Source: an uncultured Micrococcales bacterium (GTDB lineage: Bacteria > Actinomycetota > Actinomycetes > Actinomycetales > Microbacteriaceae). From it: a DNA stretch of 5,649 nt. The notes beneath the pieces were generated by a model that saw nothing but the letters and a program-made list of their open reading frames with translations, ran no database searches and was not told where the DNA came from. This document shows positions 1 to 5,480 of the stretch, piece after piece (position 1 is the first letter of the stretch; each line of letters opens with the position of its first letter). The stretch is taken from contig CALFOB010000068.1 in assembly GCA_937919125.1 (NCBI GenBank), forward strand, positions 1 through 5,649, in the 5' to 3' direction. The translations under genes were made by a program, and so were the position numbers.

Positions 1-523
1 CTCTAGTGACCTTGGCTAAGACAGAAGCTAAGGCTACAGACACACAGTCACGGTCAGCCTTGGTCTTGACGGTCACTGGCATACCCAGTGACTTGTTGCC
101 AAGCCAGTTATGTGAACCATCAAGGATGAGCATCACTCCGTCTTTGGCTATAGCTTCTCGAAGAGCTGGATCTCTAACGAGTTGTTCTAGGGCTCTGGTT
201 CCAGCAAGGCTAAGAGATTCAACAATGCCTTTGGTTTCAATCTCTTCAACTGTTGCCATACCAACTGCCCAACCACTAACCCATGATGAAACTAAAGGGT
301 AAATCTCTTCTCGAACTTTTTCGGAGATGAGCTTGCTGTCTTTTAGCTTTGAAGGCCAGCTTTGTAAATCTCTTTGATTGTCCAGGAGCGCAACACCAAC
401 TGCCACTGGTCCGGCAATTGATCCTCTGCCAACCTCATCTATGCCGATTATGAATCGAGTTCCCGTTTCAAAGAACGAGTTCTCGAAACTAAGGCTTGGG
501 AGCTGGGACGTCTTTGAAGACAT
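1..523 (-). CDS. rnhB: Ribonuclease HII, C-terminus cut off by the window edge
   Basis: Cytoplasmic endonuclease that cuts the RNA strand of RNA/DNA hybrids and starts removal of single ribonucleotides from DNA. 174 codons are visible. The family's acidic catalytic set is present: D29 and E30 in IGIDEVGRGSIAGPV, D135 in LILDGS, and D157 in KTKADRD, followed by SVALASVLAKVTR, which matches the conserved Ser/Ala-Lys-Val-Thr-Arg stretch. The GRG motif that recognises the ribonucleotide junction is residues 32-34. The ATG at 521-523 is the only usable start: an in-frame TGA lies just upstream and there is no ATG, GTG or TTG between it and the first conserved motif. The start lies inside the end of lepB (35-bp overlap) with no clear Shine-Dalgarno, so translation is probably coupled to lepB. 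The remaining C-terminal part is outside the window. Confidence 0.96.
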   Translation of the reverse strand, partial: MSSKTSQLPSLSFENSFFETGTRFIIGIDEVGRGSIAGPVAVGVALLDNQRDLQSWPSKLKDSKLISEKVREEIYPLVSSWVSGWAVGMATVEEIETKGIVESLSLAGTRALEQLVRDPALREAIAKDGVMLILDGSHNWLGNKSLGMPVTVKTKADRDCVSVALASVLAKVTR

Positions 524-1250
524 TGGAGTAGTTATCCAACCAGGTCAAATGTTGGATTGGCCATGAAATCACAAAGGCACGTCCAACAACATAGTTCTTA
601 GAAACAAAACCTTTGCCTGGAGTGTCAGGGTGATATCTAGAATCTTCGCTGTTGCCGCGGTTATCACCCATCACCCAGAAAGAATCTTTAGGTACTGTCA
701 CATCAAACTCTGTGTTTGAAGGATTTGAATCTTTAGCAAGGTATGGCTCGATGATTGCTTTGCCATTGATGGTGATGCGGTTATCCGCATCACAGCAAAT
801 AATTCGATCTCCACCTTTACCAATAACTCTCTTCACAAGATGTTGGTTGTTATCAGGAGTTGTGAGTCCAGCTACTGAAAGTAGGAAGTCGCCAACTTGA
901 GCAAGTGGGTTAGTTATTGGTTTCTTCTCAACTGTGCCAAGCCAACCACCTGGATCTTTGAAAACGACAACGTCTCCGCGTTCCAAAGGAATAATGTCTG
1001 GAACGAGTTGGTTGACCATGATGCGATCGTTGATCTGCAAAGTATCAAACATCGAACCAGATGGAATATAGAAAGTTCTAATCAGGAATGACTTGATAAG
1101 AAAAGAAATAGCTAAAGCTGATACAAGGATTACAACTGTGTCAATAACAAAGGCAAGCAGAACATGCTTGGACTTTATCTTTCTTAGTTTCTCTCGGGAA
1201 ACTTTGAAAGGACCTTTTATCGGCTTTTCAACTTTTTCTTTTTTAGCCAT
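489..1250 (-). CDS. lepB: Signal peptidase I
   Basis: Membrane serine protease that removes signal peptides from proteins exported by Sec or Tat. 253 aa. Residues 1-29 are a Lys-rich cytoplasmic tail, about 30-53 a single membrane segment, and the rest is the outside catalytic domain (S26 family). The nucleophile is S66 in YIPSGSM and the general base is K140 in HLVKRVIG. The GDNRGNSEDSR box is at 195-205. An adjacent Cys pair (C152-C153, in RIICCD) lies in the exposed domain; from memory similar pairs occur in actinobacterial homologues. The ATG at 1250 is fixed by an in-frame TAA four codons upstream (the fourth codon before ATG). The only purine-rich site, AAGGGA, is about 14 nt from the start, so the ribosome site is weak. 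The gene follows rplS by 40 bp and its last 35 bp overlap rnhB, which suggests one transcript rplS-lepB-rnhB. Confidence 0.97.
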   Translation of the reverse strand: MAKKEKVEKPIKGPFKVSREKLRKIKSKHVLLAFVIDTVVILVSALAISFLIKSFLIRTFYIPSGSMFDTLQINDRIMVNQLVPDIIPLERGDVVVFKDPGGWLGTVEKKPITNPLAQVGDFLLSVAGLTTPDNNQHLVKRVIGKGGDRIICCDADNRITINGKAIIEPYLAKDSNPSNTEFDVTVPKDSFWVMGDNRGNSEDSRYHPDTPGKGFVSKNYVVGRAFVISWPIQHLTWLDNYSNVFKDVPAPKP

Positions 1251-1290
1251 GATGGAAGGTTATTTCCCTTACCTGTGAACTATCTAAGAA

Positions 1291-1653
1291 CTAGTTAGCT
1301 GAAGTTGTGTTGTCGCGCTTCTCGCGGATCTTCGCCTTCTTACCACGCAGGTCGCGTAGGTAGTAAAGCTTCGCACGGCGAACTGCACCACGTGAGACAA
1401 GTTCAATCTTGTCGATAACTGGGGAGTGAATTGGGAAAGTTCTTTCAACACCAACCTGGAAAGTTACCTTACGAACGGTGAATGTCTCGCGGACACCAGC
1501 ACCTGAACGACGGATAACAACACCCTGGAAAACCTGCACACGGCTACGGTTACCTTCAATGATGTTTACGTGGACCTTTACGTTGTCTCCTACGCGGAAT
1601 GCTGGGACATCGGTCTTTAGGTTTGGTAGATCTACTGAATCTAGAATTTGCAT
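1291..1653 (-). CDS. rplS: 50S ribosomal protein L19
   Basis: Structural protein of the large subunit, located near the interface with the 30S subunit. 120 aa, the normal length for the family. Recognisable blocks are FRVGDNVKVHV (about 19-29), RVQVFQGVVIRRSGAGVRETFTVRK split over about 38-62, and the basic C-terminus with RRAKLYYLRDLRGKKAKI (about 92-109). The ATG at 1651-1653 has a good Shine-Dalgarno, AGAAGG at 1661-1666, seven nt upstream. The gene is separated from trmD by 144 bp containing a promoter-like element and a leader that can fold, so it is probably expressed at least partly independently of the rpsP-trmD group. lepB follows 40 bp downstream with no terminator visible between them. 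Confidence 0.98.
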   Translation of the reverse strand: MQILDSVDLPNLKTDVPAFRVGDNVKVHVNIIEGNRSRVQVFQGVVIRRSGAGVRETFTVRKVTFQVGVERTFPIHSPVIDKIELVSRGAVRRAKLYYLRDLRGKKAKIREKRDNTTSAN

Positions 1654-1761
1654 TTTTCTGCCTTCTGTTCTTGCCTGCAGGTCAATAACGGGTATCTGTT
1701 AGTTTCTGGATTTGGTGCTGTTCCCTAATCTCCCCTGCGGCAGAGCTTTATTTAGGCAACC
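1654..1761 (-). promoter_or_regulatory. Leader region of rplS with nested inverted repeats
   Basis: Predicted 5' untranslated region of about 108 nt if transcription starts at the shared GGTTGCCT block. TTGCCT at 1754-1759 is complementary to AGGCAA at 1671-1676, and GCAGG at 1734-1738 is complementary to CCTGC at 1677-1681. The two right arms are contiguous (1671-1681) and the left arms are separated by 15 nt, so an 11-bp bulged helix is possible that ends 4 nt before the Shine-Dalgarno. Ribosomal-protein leaders, including L19 leaders in other phyla, often carry autoregulatory folds; whether this one does is inference. Confidence 0.35.
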
Positions 1762-1795
1762 TGTACATCTTGCCACAAAAATCCAGCCCAAGCAA
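1754..1795 (-). promoter_or_regulatory. Probable promoter of rplS
   Basis: On the minus strand TTGCTT (1790-1795) is followed after 17 bp by CAAGAT (1767-1772), preceded by TGG as in an extended -10. The block GGTTGCCT (1754-1761) sits where transcription should begin. The same elements with the same spacing occur upstream of rpsP (3953-3994). The -35 begins 2 bp after the trmD stop. The hexamers match the sigma-70 type consensus only partly, so the call rests mainly on the repeated architecture and the position. Confidence 0.5.
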
Positions 1796-1797
1796 CG

Positions 1798-2484
1798 CTA
1801 GCCTTCTAGAAGATCAGGCCTGACAGCCTTGGTTCTCTCCAAAGACTGCTCTTTACGCCATTTAGCGATCTCAGCGTGATTTCCGCCTCTAAGTACCTCA
1901 GGGACATCCAATCCCCTCCAAGAAGCAGGCTTTGTGTAGCTTGGATACTCCAAAAGTCCATCTGAATGAGACTCTTCGGTCAAGCTCTCGGCATTTCCGA
2001 TGACACCAGGAATCAGGCGAGCAATAGCCTCAATCATGGCAAGTGCTGCTACTTCCCCGCCGTTTAGGACGTAATCTCCAAGGCTTACAAGCCTTACTTC
2101 AGCTTTATCTTTAGCCCAATCAAAGACTCTCTGGTCAATACCTTCGTAGCGACCACAGGCAAAGACGATGTGTTCTTTAGTTGAAAGCTCTTGAGCGGTT
2201 GCTTGCTTGAACAATTCACCAGCAGGTGAAGGAACAATCAACACAGTTGAGCCATCAGGGTTTAGAAGCTCGTCTAGAGCTTCACCCCAAGGCTCTGGCT
2301 TCATAAGCATGCCTGCTCCACCGCCATAAGGGCTATCGTCAACAGTCTTGTGTTTGTCGTGGGTGAATTCACGAAGATCTACAGCCTTGAAATCAATAAC
2401 TTTATTCTCTTGGGCCTTACCCAACAGAGAGATATCGAGTGCTGAGAAGTATTCAGGGAATATCGTTACCGCTTGAATCTTCAT
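1798..2484 (-). CDS. trmD: tRNA (guanine37-N1)-methyltransferase
   Basis: Uses S-adenosylmethionine to methylate N1 of G37 in tRNAs that read CNN codons, preventing +1 frameshifts. 228 aa, SPOUT fold with a deep trefoil knot. Visible motifs: TIFPEYF (7-13), PYGGGAGMLMKPEPW (52-66), the knot and cofactor loops CGRYEGIDQRV (110-120) and SLGDYVLNGGE (134-144), then RLIPGVIGN (156-164), YPSYTKPASWRGLDVPEVL (180-198) and GNHAEIAKWR (201-210). R156 matches the E. coli catalytic Arg154. The position of the E. coli general base Asp169 is Glu171 here (TEESHSDG). The length is slightly shorter than E. coli TrmD because it stops at RPDLLEG. The ATG overlaps the rimM stop by one base (TAATG), which implies translational coupling. 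The stop is 2 bp before the rplS -35 element. Confidence 0.98.
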   Translation of the reverse strand: MKIQAVTIFPEYFSALDISLLGKAQENKVIDFKAVDLREFTHDKHKTVDDSPYGGGAGMLMKPEPWGEALDELLNPDGSTVLIVPSPAGELFKQATAQELSTKEHIVFACGRYEGIDQRVFDWAKDKAEVRLVSLGDYVLNGGEVAALAMIEAIARLIPGVIGNAESLTEESHSDGLLEYPSYTKPASWRGLDVPEVLRGGNHAEIAKWRKEQSLERTKAVRPDLLEG

Positions 2485-3029
2485 TACTCAGATTCAATCT
2501 CTTCAAATAGGCCGTTTGGTGGCGTGACAGTAACTGTCTTAGCCTCAATGTCTACTGAAGGAACAATAGCCTTCACAAAAGGAACCATAACTTCGCGCTC
2601 ATCTTTGGTTAGAACAATAAGCATGTCTTGGGCTGGGAAGTGTTCAACCCGAACAACTGAACCAACTTCAACACCATCACGGATGACACTTAGCCCAACT
2701 AGTTGCTGGTCATACCAAGCATCAGGTTCAGTTGGAAGTTCTTCAAGATTTTGATCAACAAGCAATATGGCTTTGATTAGAGTTTCAGCTGCTTCTCTAG
2801 TTTCTACTCCTTCAAGGAATAGCACTGGCTGAGCGTTATACATACGCATTTCTTTGACAGTAATTGACTTACCGTGCCAAGGAGAGGTTTCTGGAACTTG
2901 AAGTTCAAATTTTGCCCCTGGAACAAAACGTTCGTTAGGGGTGTCGGTGTATAGCTCTAGCTTGATAGCACCTTTTAGGCCGTGGGCCTTTAATAACCGA
3001 CCGACCCGAAGGGTGGTCTGCTTAGAAAT
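2484..3029 (-). CDS. rimM: Ribosome maturation factor RimM, probable ATT start
   Basis: Binds S19 and helps mature the head of the 30S subunit. With the ATT at 3027-3029 as start the product is 181 aa, normal for the family. N-terminal RimM domain about 7-95 begins with LRVGRLLKAHGLKGAIKLEL (7-26) and continues with TDTPNERFVPGA; the PRC-barrel domain starts near AWYDQQLVGLSV (104-115) and includes MVPFVKAIVP near 144. The reading frame is open up to a TAG just upstream, but there is no ATG, GTG or TTG before codon 61 (2847-2849), and starting there would remove most of the N-terminal domain. The ATT overlaps the khpA stop by 8 bp, giving an N-terminus SKQTTLRVGR after the initiator. No good Shine-Dalgarno is visible, so coupling to khpA is likely. 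A sequencing error (ATT for ATG) is the other simple explanation. Family call is very sure; the start codon is not. Confidence 0.93.
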   Translation of the reverse strand: MSKQTTLRVGRLLKAHGLKGAIKLELYTDTPNERFVPGAKFELQVPETSPWHGKSITVKEMRMYNAQPVLFLEGVETREAAETLIKAILLVDQNLEELPTEPDAWYDQQLVGLSVIRDGVEVGSVVRVEHFPAQDMLIVLTKDEREVMVPFVKAIVPSVDIEAKTVTVTPPNGLFEEIESE

Positions 3030-3258
3030 TGTTATCTACTACGTCTACGCGCACCTTCTTGCCATCGGCAAGAGCGTTAATGATGGTGCGGAGGGCTTTG
3101 GCAGTGCGTCCGTTGCGCCCGATTACTCGGCCAAGGTCGTCAGGGTGAACGTGAATCTCTAACAAATCTCCACGATTGGTAGAGCGTTCAGTGACGTTGA
3201 CATCCTCAGGATGATCAACAATACCTTTGACCAAGTGTTCGAGCGCAGCGGATAACAC
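3022..3258 (-). CDS. khpA: KH-domain RNA-binding protein (KhpA type)
   Basis: Small single KH-domain protein, 78 aa, likely a cytoplasmic RNA chaperone or regulator; in other bacteria KhpA pairs with KhpB/Jag, which is not in this window. The GxxG RNA-binding loop is GRNG at 47-50 in DLGRVIGRNGRTAKALR; the preceding LLEIHVHPDDLG and following VRVDVVD form the fold's strands. The start is the GTG at 3256-3258, 4 bp after the rpsP stop, giving the usual N-terminus LSAALEHLVKGIVDHPEDV and a good ribosome site (AAAGAGG). A longer reading from 3327 would begin inside the rpsP tail and adds non-family residues, so it is not used. The position between rpsP and rimM is common for this family in Gram-positive bacteria. 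The stop overlaps the proposed rimM start. Confidence 0.94.
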   Translation of the reverse strand: MLSAALEHLVKGIVDHPEDVNVTERSTNRGDLLEIHVHPDDLGRVIGRNGRTAKALRTIINALADGKKVRVDVVDNNF

Positions 3259-3262
3259 TTTA

Positions 3263-3841
3263 TTAAGCCTCTTTGGTTTCTTCAGCTTCAGCAGGTGAAC
3301 CCTCTGAAACTTCTTCAGCTGCAGCAACTTCTGCTGCTGCTTCTTCTACTACTTCTGCAACTGCTTCTTCAGCAACTACTTCAGCGGCAGCTTCTACTAC
3401 GTCTTCTAGGTTGCCTTCAGCAACTGCTGCATCAACAACTGCATCGATTACATCTTCTGCAACCTTGTCAGCCTGCTTCTTAACAACAATCTCTTCACGA
3501 GGCTTTAGAACTGGCTTCTTCTTTGTGTCAGCTTCGAAAACTGCCTTAGGAATCTGAGGTAGGACGGTGTTCTTTGCAGATGCGTCACCCTTCGACTTCT
3601 GGTAGTCACCGGTTAGCTTTAGAAGAGCTAGTACCTGCTCGGTTGGTTGTGCACCAACACCTAGCCAGTACAGAGCACGCTCTGAGTTAACTTCAATGAT
3701 TGATGGGTGGTTAGTTGGTACGTAACGACCGATCTCTTCGATAACGCGACCATCACGTGCTTTACGTGAATCTGCTACGACGATACGGTAGTGAGGCGTC
3801 TTCAGTTTTCCGAGACGCTTTAGGCGGATTTTTACAGCCAC
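3263..3841 (-). CDS. rpsP: 30S ribosomal protein S16 with long acidic tail
   Basis: Early-binding 30S assembly protein. Residues 1-85 are a normal S16: VKIRLKRLGKLKTPHYRIVV split over 3-22, ADSRKARDGRVIEEIGRYVP (23-42) and the PTEQVLALLKLTGDY block (66-80). A linker with PKAVFEADTKKKPVLKPREE (98-117) follows, then from about 125 to 192 a low-complexity tail made almost only of Ala, Glu, Val and Asp, with repeated AAAEVVAEEAVAEV-like units. The family is usually 80-90 aa; actinobacterial members have extensions, but this one reaches 192 aa. The start codon is GTG (3839-3841), read as Met, with AGGAG 4 nt upstream. The gene heads a compact group rpsP-khpA-rimM-trmD and has its own promoter-like element and hairpin-bearing leader. 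Confidence 0.97.
   Translation of the reverse strand: MAVKIRLKRLGKLKTPHYRIVVADSRKARDGRVIEEIGRYVPTNHPSIIEVNSERALYWLGVGAQPTEQVLALLKLTGDYQKSKGDASAKNTVLPQIPKAVFEADTKKKPVLKPREEIVVKKQADKVAEDVIDAVVDAAVAEGNLEDVVEAAAEVVAEEAVAEVVEEAAAEVAAAEEVSEGSPAEAEETKEA
3268..3274 (-). promoter_or_regulatory. Ribosome binding site of khpA
   Basis: AAAGAGG on the minus strand lies 9 nt before the GTG at 3258, inside the last codons of rpsP. It supports the GTG start over the longer in-frame ATG at 3327. Confidence 0.7.
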
Positions 3842-3845
3842 ATTG

Positions 3846-3850
3846 CTCCT
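3846..3850 (-). promoter_or_regulatory. Ribosome binding site of rpsP
   Basis: AGGAG on the minus strand, 4 nt before the GTG at 3839-3841. It confirms GTG as the start; the overlapping ATG one base earlier in another frame runs into a stop after two codons. Confidence 0.75.
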
Positions 3851-3900
3851 GTTTATGAATTGGGGCGAACAATCAACCGTGAGCGTGGGGGCACACTCGG

Positions 3901-3941
3901 TAGAAAAGCTCTAATGGGTTGCCCATTCAGCATGGTTAGAG
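3901..3941 (-). terminator. Terminator-like hairpin in the ffh-rpsP gap
   Basis: On the minus strand CTCTAA (3936-3941) and TTAGAG (3909-3914) are perfect complements, and between them AATGGG (3922-3927) and CCCATT (3913-3918) form a 6-bp stem with a CAA loop. CTTTTCTA (3901-3908) follows directly. This resembles an intrinsic terminator, but the T-tract is short and broken. It lies downstream of the proposed rpsP start site, so it would act on both read-through from ffh and the rpsP transcript itself. Confidence 0.45.
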
Positions 3942-3960
3942 GGTCAAGCTGCAGGCAACC
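3917..3960 (-). promoter_or_regulatory. Possible anti-terminator pairing in the rpsP leader
   Basis: GGTTGCC at the predicted 5' end of the rpsP transcript (3954-3960) is a perfect 7-nt complement of GGCAACC (3917-3923). The second segment is the loop plus both inner stem sides of the terminator-like hairpin, so the two structures cannot form together. This is the layout of a leader attenuator; function is inferred from complementarity only. Confidence 0.35.
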
Positions 3961-3994
3961 TCTCTATTCTGCCAGAAATAATTGGCAGGAGCAA
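3953..3994 (-). promoter_or_regulatory. Probable promoter of rpsP
   Basis: On the minus strand TTGCTC (3989-3994), 17 bp, then CAGAAT (3966-3971) preceded by TGG as an extended -10, with GGTTGCCT (3953-3960) at the expected start of transcription. Spacing and most conserved positions match the element upstream of rplS. The -35 begins 4 bp after the ffh stop codon (3999-4001), so the promoter fills the start of the gap. The hexamers are imperfect matches to the sigma-70 type consensus. Confidence 0.52.
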
Positions 3995-3998
3995 CCAA

Positions 3999-5480
3999 CT
4001 ACCCGCCTAAACCGAAGGAAGATCCTGAATTACCCTCTTTTGGAAGCTGAATGCCCGCTATTTCAGCAGCTCGCTTGGCTGGGTTACCTGACTTGCTGCC
4101 CTTTTTAGCCTTGCCCTTGTTTTGTTTAGGCATTGCTGCCCTGCCCATACCAGGAGGCATTCCAGGAATCCCTGGGTTTCCACCCTTAGCCATGGTCTTC
4201 ATCATCTTGGCTGCTTGTTCAAATCTGTTGACCAGAGAGTTCACGTCTGTAACAGTCATGCCTGAACCCTTGGCAATACGAAGTCTTCTTGAACCATTGA
4301 GAATCTTTGGGTCTCTTCGCTCTTTAGGCGTCATGGCCCTAATGATTGCCTCGGTGTGGTCAATCTCTTTTTCATCGATGTTATCTAGCTGACCTTTGAG
4401 CTTTCCAGCTCCAGGCATCATCGCCAGCATGCTCTTGATAGAGCCCATCTTTCTGATCTGCTGCATCTGCTCTAGGAAGTCTTCAAGAGTGAAAGCATCC
4501 TTAGCCATCTTCTCTGCCATGGCGAAAGCTTCTTGCTCATCAAAAGATTTCTGAGCTTGCTCGATAAGGGTGAGAATATCTCCCATATCCAAAATACGAG
4601 ATGCCATGCGATCTGGATAGAAAGGTTCAAAGGCATCCATGCCTTCACCGGTTGAGCTAAACAGAATTGGTTTGCCAGTGACTTGAGCAACAGATAGAGC
4701 AGCACCACCACGAGCATCACCATCAAGTTTGGTTAGAACTACACCAGTGATGCCAACACCATCTTCAAAAGCTTTAGCAACATTGACCGCGTCTTGACCA
4801 ATCATTGAGTCAATAACAAACAAGACTTCATCAGGATCAGTTGCTTTCCTAATGTCGTTAGCCTGCTTCATTAGTTCTTCGTCAATACCAAGACGACCTG
4901 CGGTGTCAACGATGACTACTGAGTACATCTTCTGTTTGGCATGCTTGATTGAATCTTTAGCAACACTTACTGGGTTACCTGATCCATTACCTGCTTCAGG
5001 GGCAAATACAGGAACACCAACTCGTTCACCAATAACTTGAAGTTGATTCACCGCATTTGGCCTTTGTAGATCACAGGCAACAAGCAAAGGTGTTTGTCCC
5101 TGCTCTTTGAGCCAAAGAGCTAGTTTTCCAGCAAGGGTTGTTTTACCGGAACCCTGCAAACCAGCAAGCATGATTACTGTTGGCGGGTTCTTAGCAAACT
5201 GGATTCGTCTGGCTTCCCCACCCAAGATGACAATCAGTTCTTCTTGAACAATCTGAACTACCTGTTGAGCAGGGTTCAAAGCTTTAGATACTTCATCACC
5301 TAGAGCACGTTCTCTAATGGATGCAATAAAGGTCTTGACTACTTCTAGAGCTACGTCAGCTTCTAGTAGTGCTTTTCTGATTTCTCTAAGGGTTGCATCG
5401 ATATCAGCAGCAGAGAGCTTCCCCTTGGCACGAAGACCCTTAAACGTTTCAACTAAACGTTCTGAAAGATTTCCAAACAC
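3999..5480 (-). CDS. ffh: Signal recognition particle protein Ffh (SRP54)
   Basis: GTPase that binds 4.5S RNA and signal sequences on nascent chains and delivers the ribosome to FtsY. 493 aa. N domain about 1-95 (helical bundle, FGNLSERLVETFKGLRAKGKL at the start in two blocks); G domain with the P-loop GLQGSGKTT (107-115), DLQRP (137-141), DTAGR (192-196) and TKLDGDARGG (250-259); Met-rich M domain about 300-440 with KSMLAMMPG and the SRP-RNA binding motif RIAKGSG (401-407). The C-terminus is a flexible Gly/Pro/Met then Lys-rich tail ending in GLGG. The start is GTG (5478-5480), directly after the ftsY stop, with AGGTGAG six nt upstream. The SRP RNA gene is not in this window. Confidence 0.98.
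   Translation of the reverse strand: MFGNLSERLVETFKGLRAKGKLSAADIDATLREIRKALLEADVALEVVKTFIASIRERALGDEVSKALNPAQQVVQIVQEELIVILGGEARRIQFAKNPPTVIMLAGLQGSGKTTLAGKLALWLKEQGQTPLLVACDLQRPNAVNQLQVIGERVGVPVFAPEAGNGSGNPVSVAKDSIKHAKQKMYSVVIVDTAGRLGIDEELMKQANDIRKATDPDEVLFVIDSMIGQDAVNVAKAFEDGVGITGVVLTKLDGDARGGAALSVAQVTGKPILFSSTGEGMDAFEPFYPDRMASRILDMGDILTLIEQAQKSFDEQEAFAMAEKMAKDAFTLEDFLEQMQQIRKMGSIKSMLAMMPGAGKLKGQLDNIDEKEIDHTEAIIRAMTPKERRDPKILNGSRRLRIAKGSGMTVTDVNSLVNRFEQAAKMMKTMAKGGNPGIPGMPPGMGRAAMPKQNKGKAKKGSKSGNPAKRAAEIAGIQLPKEGNSGSSFGLGG

Noticed and set aside
1251..1290. AAGG…CCTT mini-hairpin in the rplS-lepB gap
   Set aside because: Only four base pairs with a seven-base loop and no T-tract; too small to call a terminator or regulator, though it includes the weak lepB ribosome site.
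2484..2849. Short RimM of 121 aa starting at ATG 2849
   Set aside because: It would lose most of the N-terminal RimM domain, although the sequence upstream in the same frame is clearly that domain.
3022..3327. Longer KH-domain reading of 101 aa starting at the ATG at 3327
   Set aside because: The first 23 residues come from the rpsP tail in another frame and do not look like the family. The GTG at 3258 has a good ribosome site and gives the expected N-terminus.
3273..3557. Plus-strand open frames rich in Ser, Thr, Ala or Leu opposite the S16 tail
   Set aside because: They are the antisense of the repetitive GCT/GAA-type codons of the rpsP tail. Their low-complexity content is a by-product, and no ribosome site or family match is visible.
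3971..3989. Inverted repeat CTGCCA…TGGCAG just after ffh, considered as the ffh terminator
   Set aside because: No T-tract follows, and it coincides with the spacer and extended -10 of the promoter motif shared with rplS, which explains the TGGCAG better.
4051..4392. Plus-strand 113-aa hydrophobic open frame opposite ffh
   Set aside because: It is the complement of the Met-rich M domain and tail of Ffh; there is no ribosome site and the minus-strand gene is certain.
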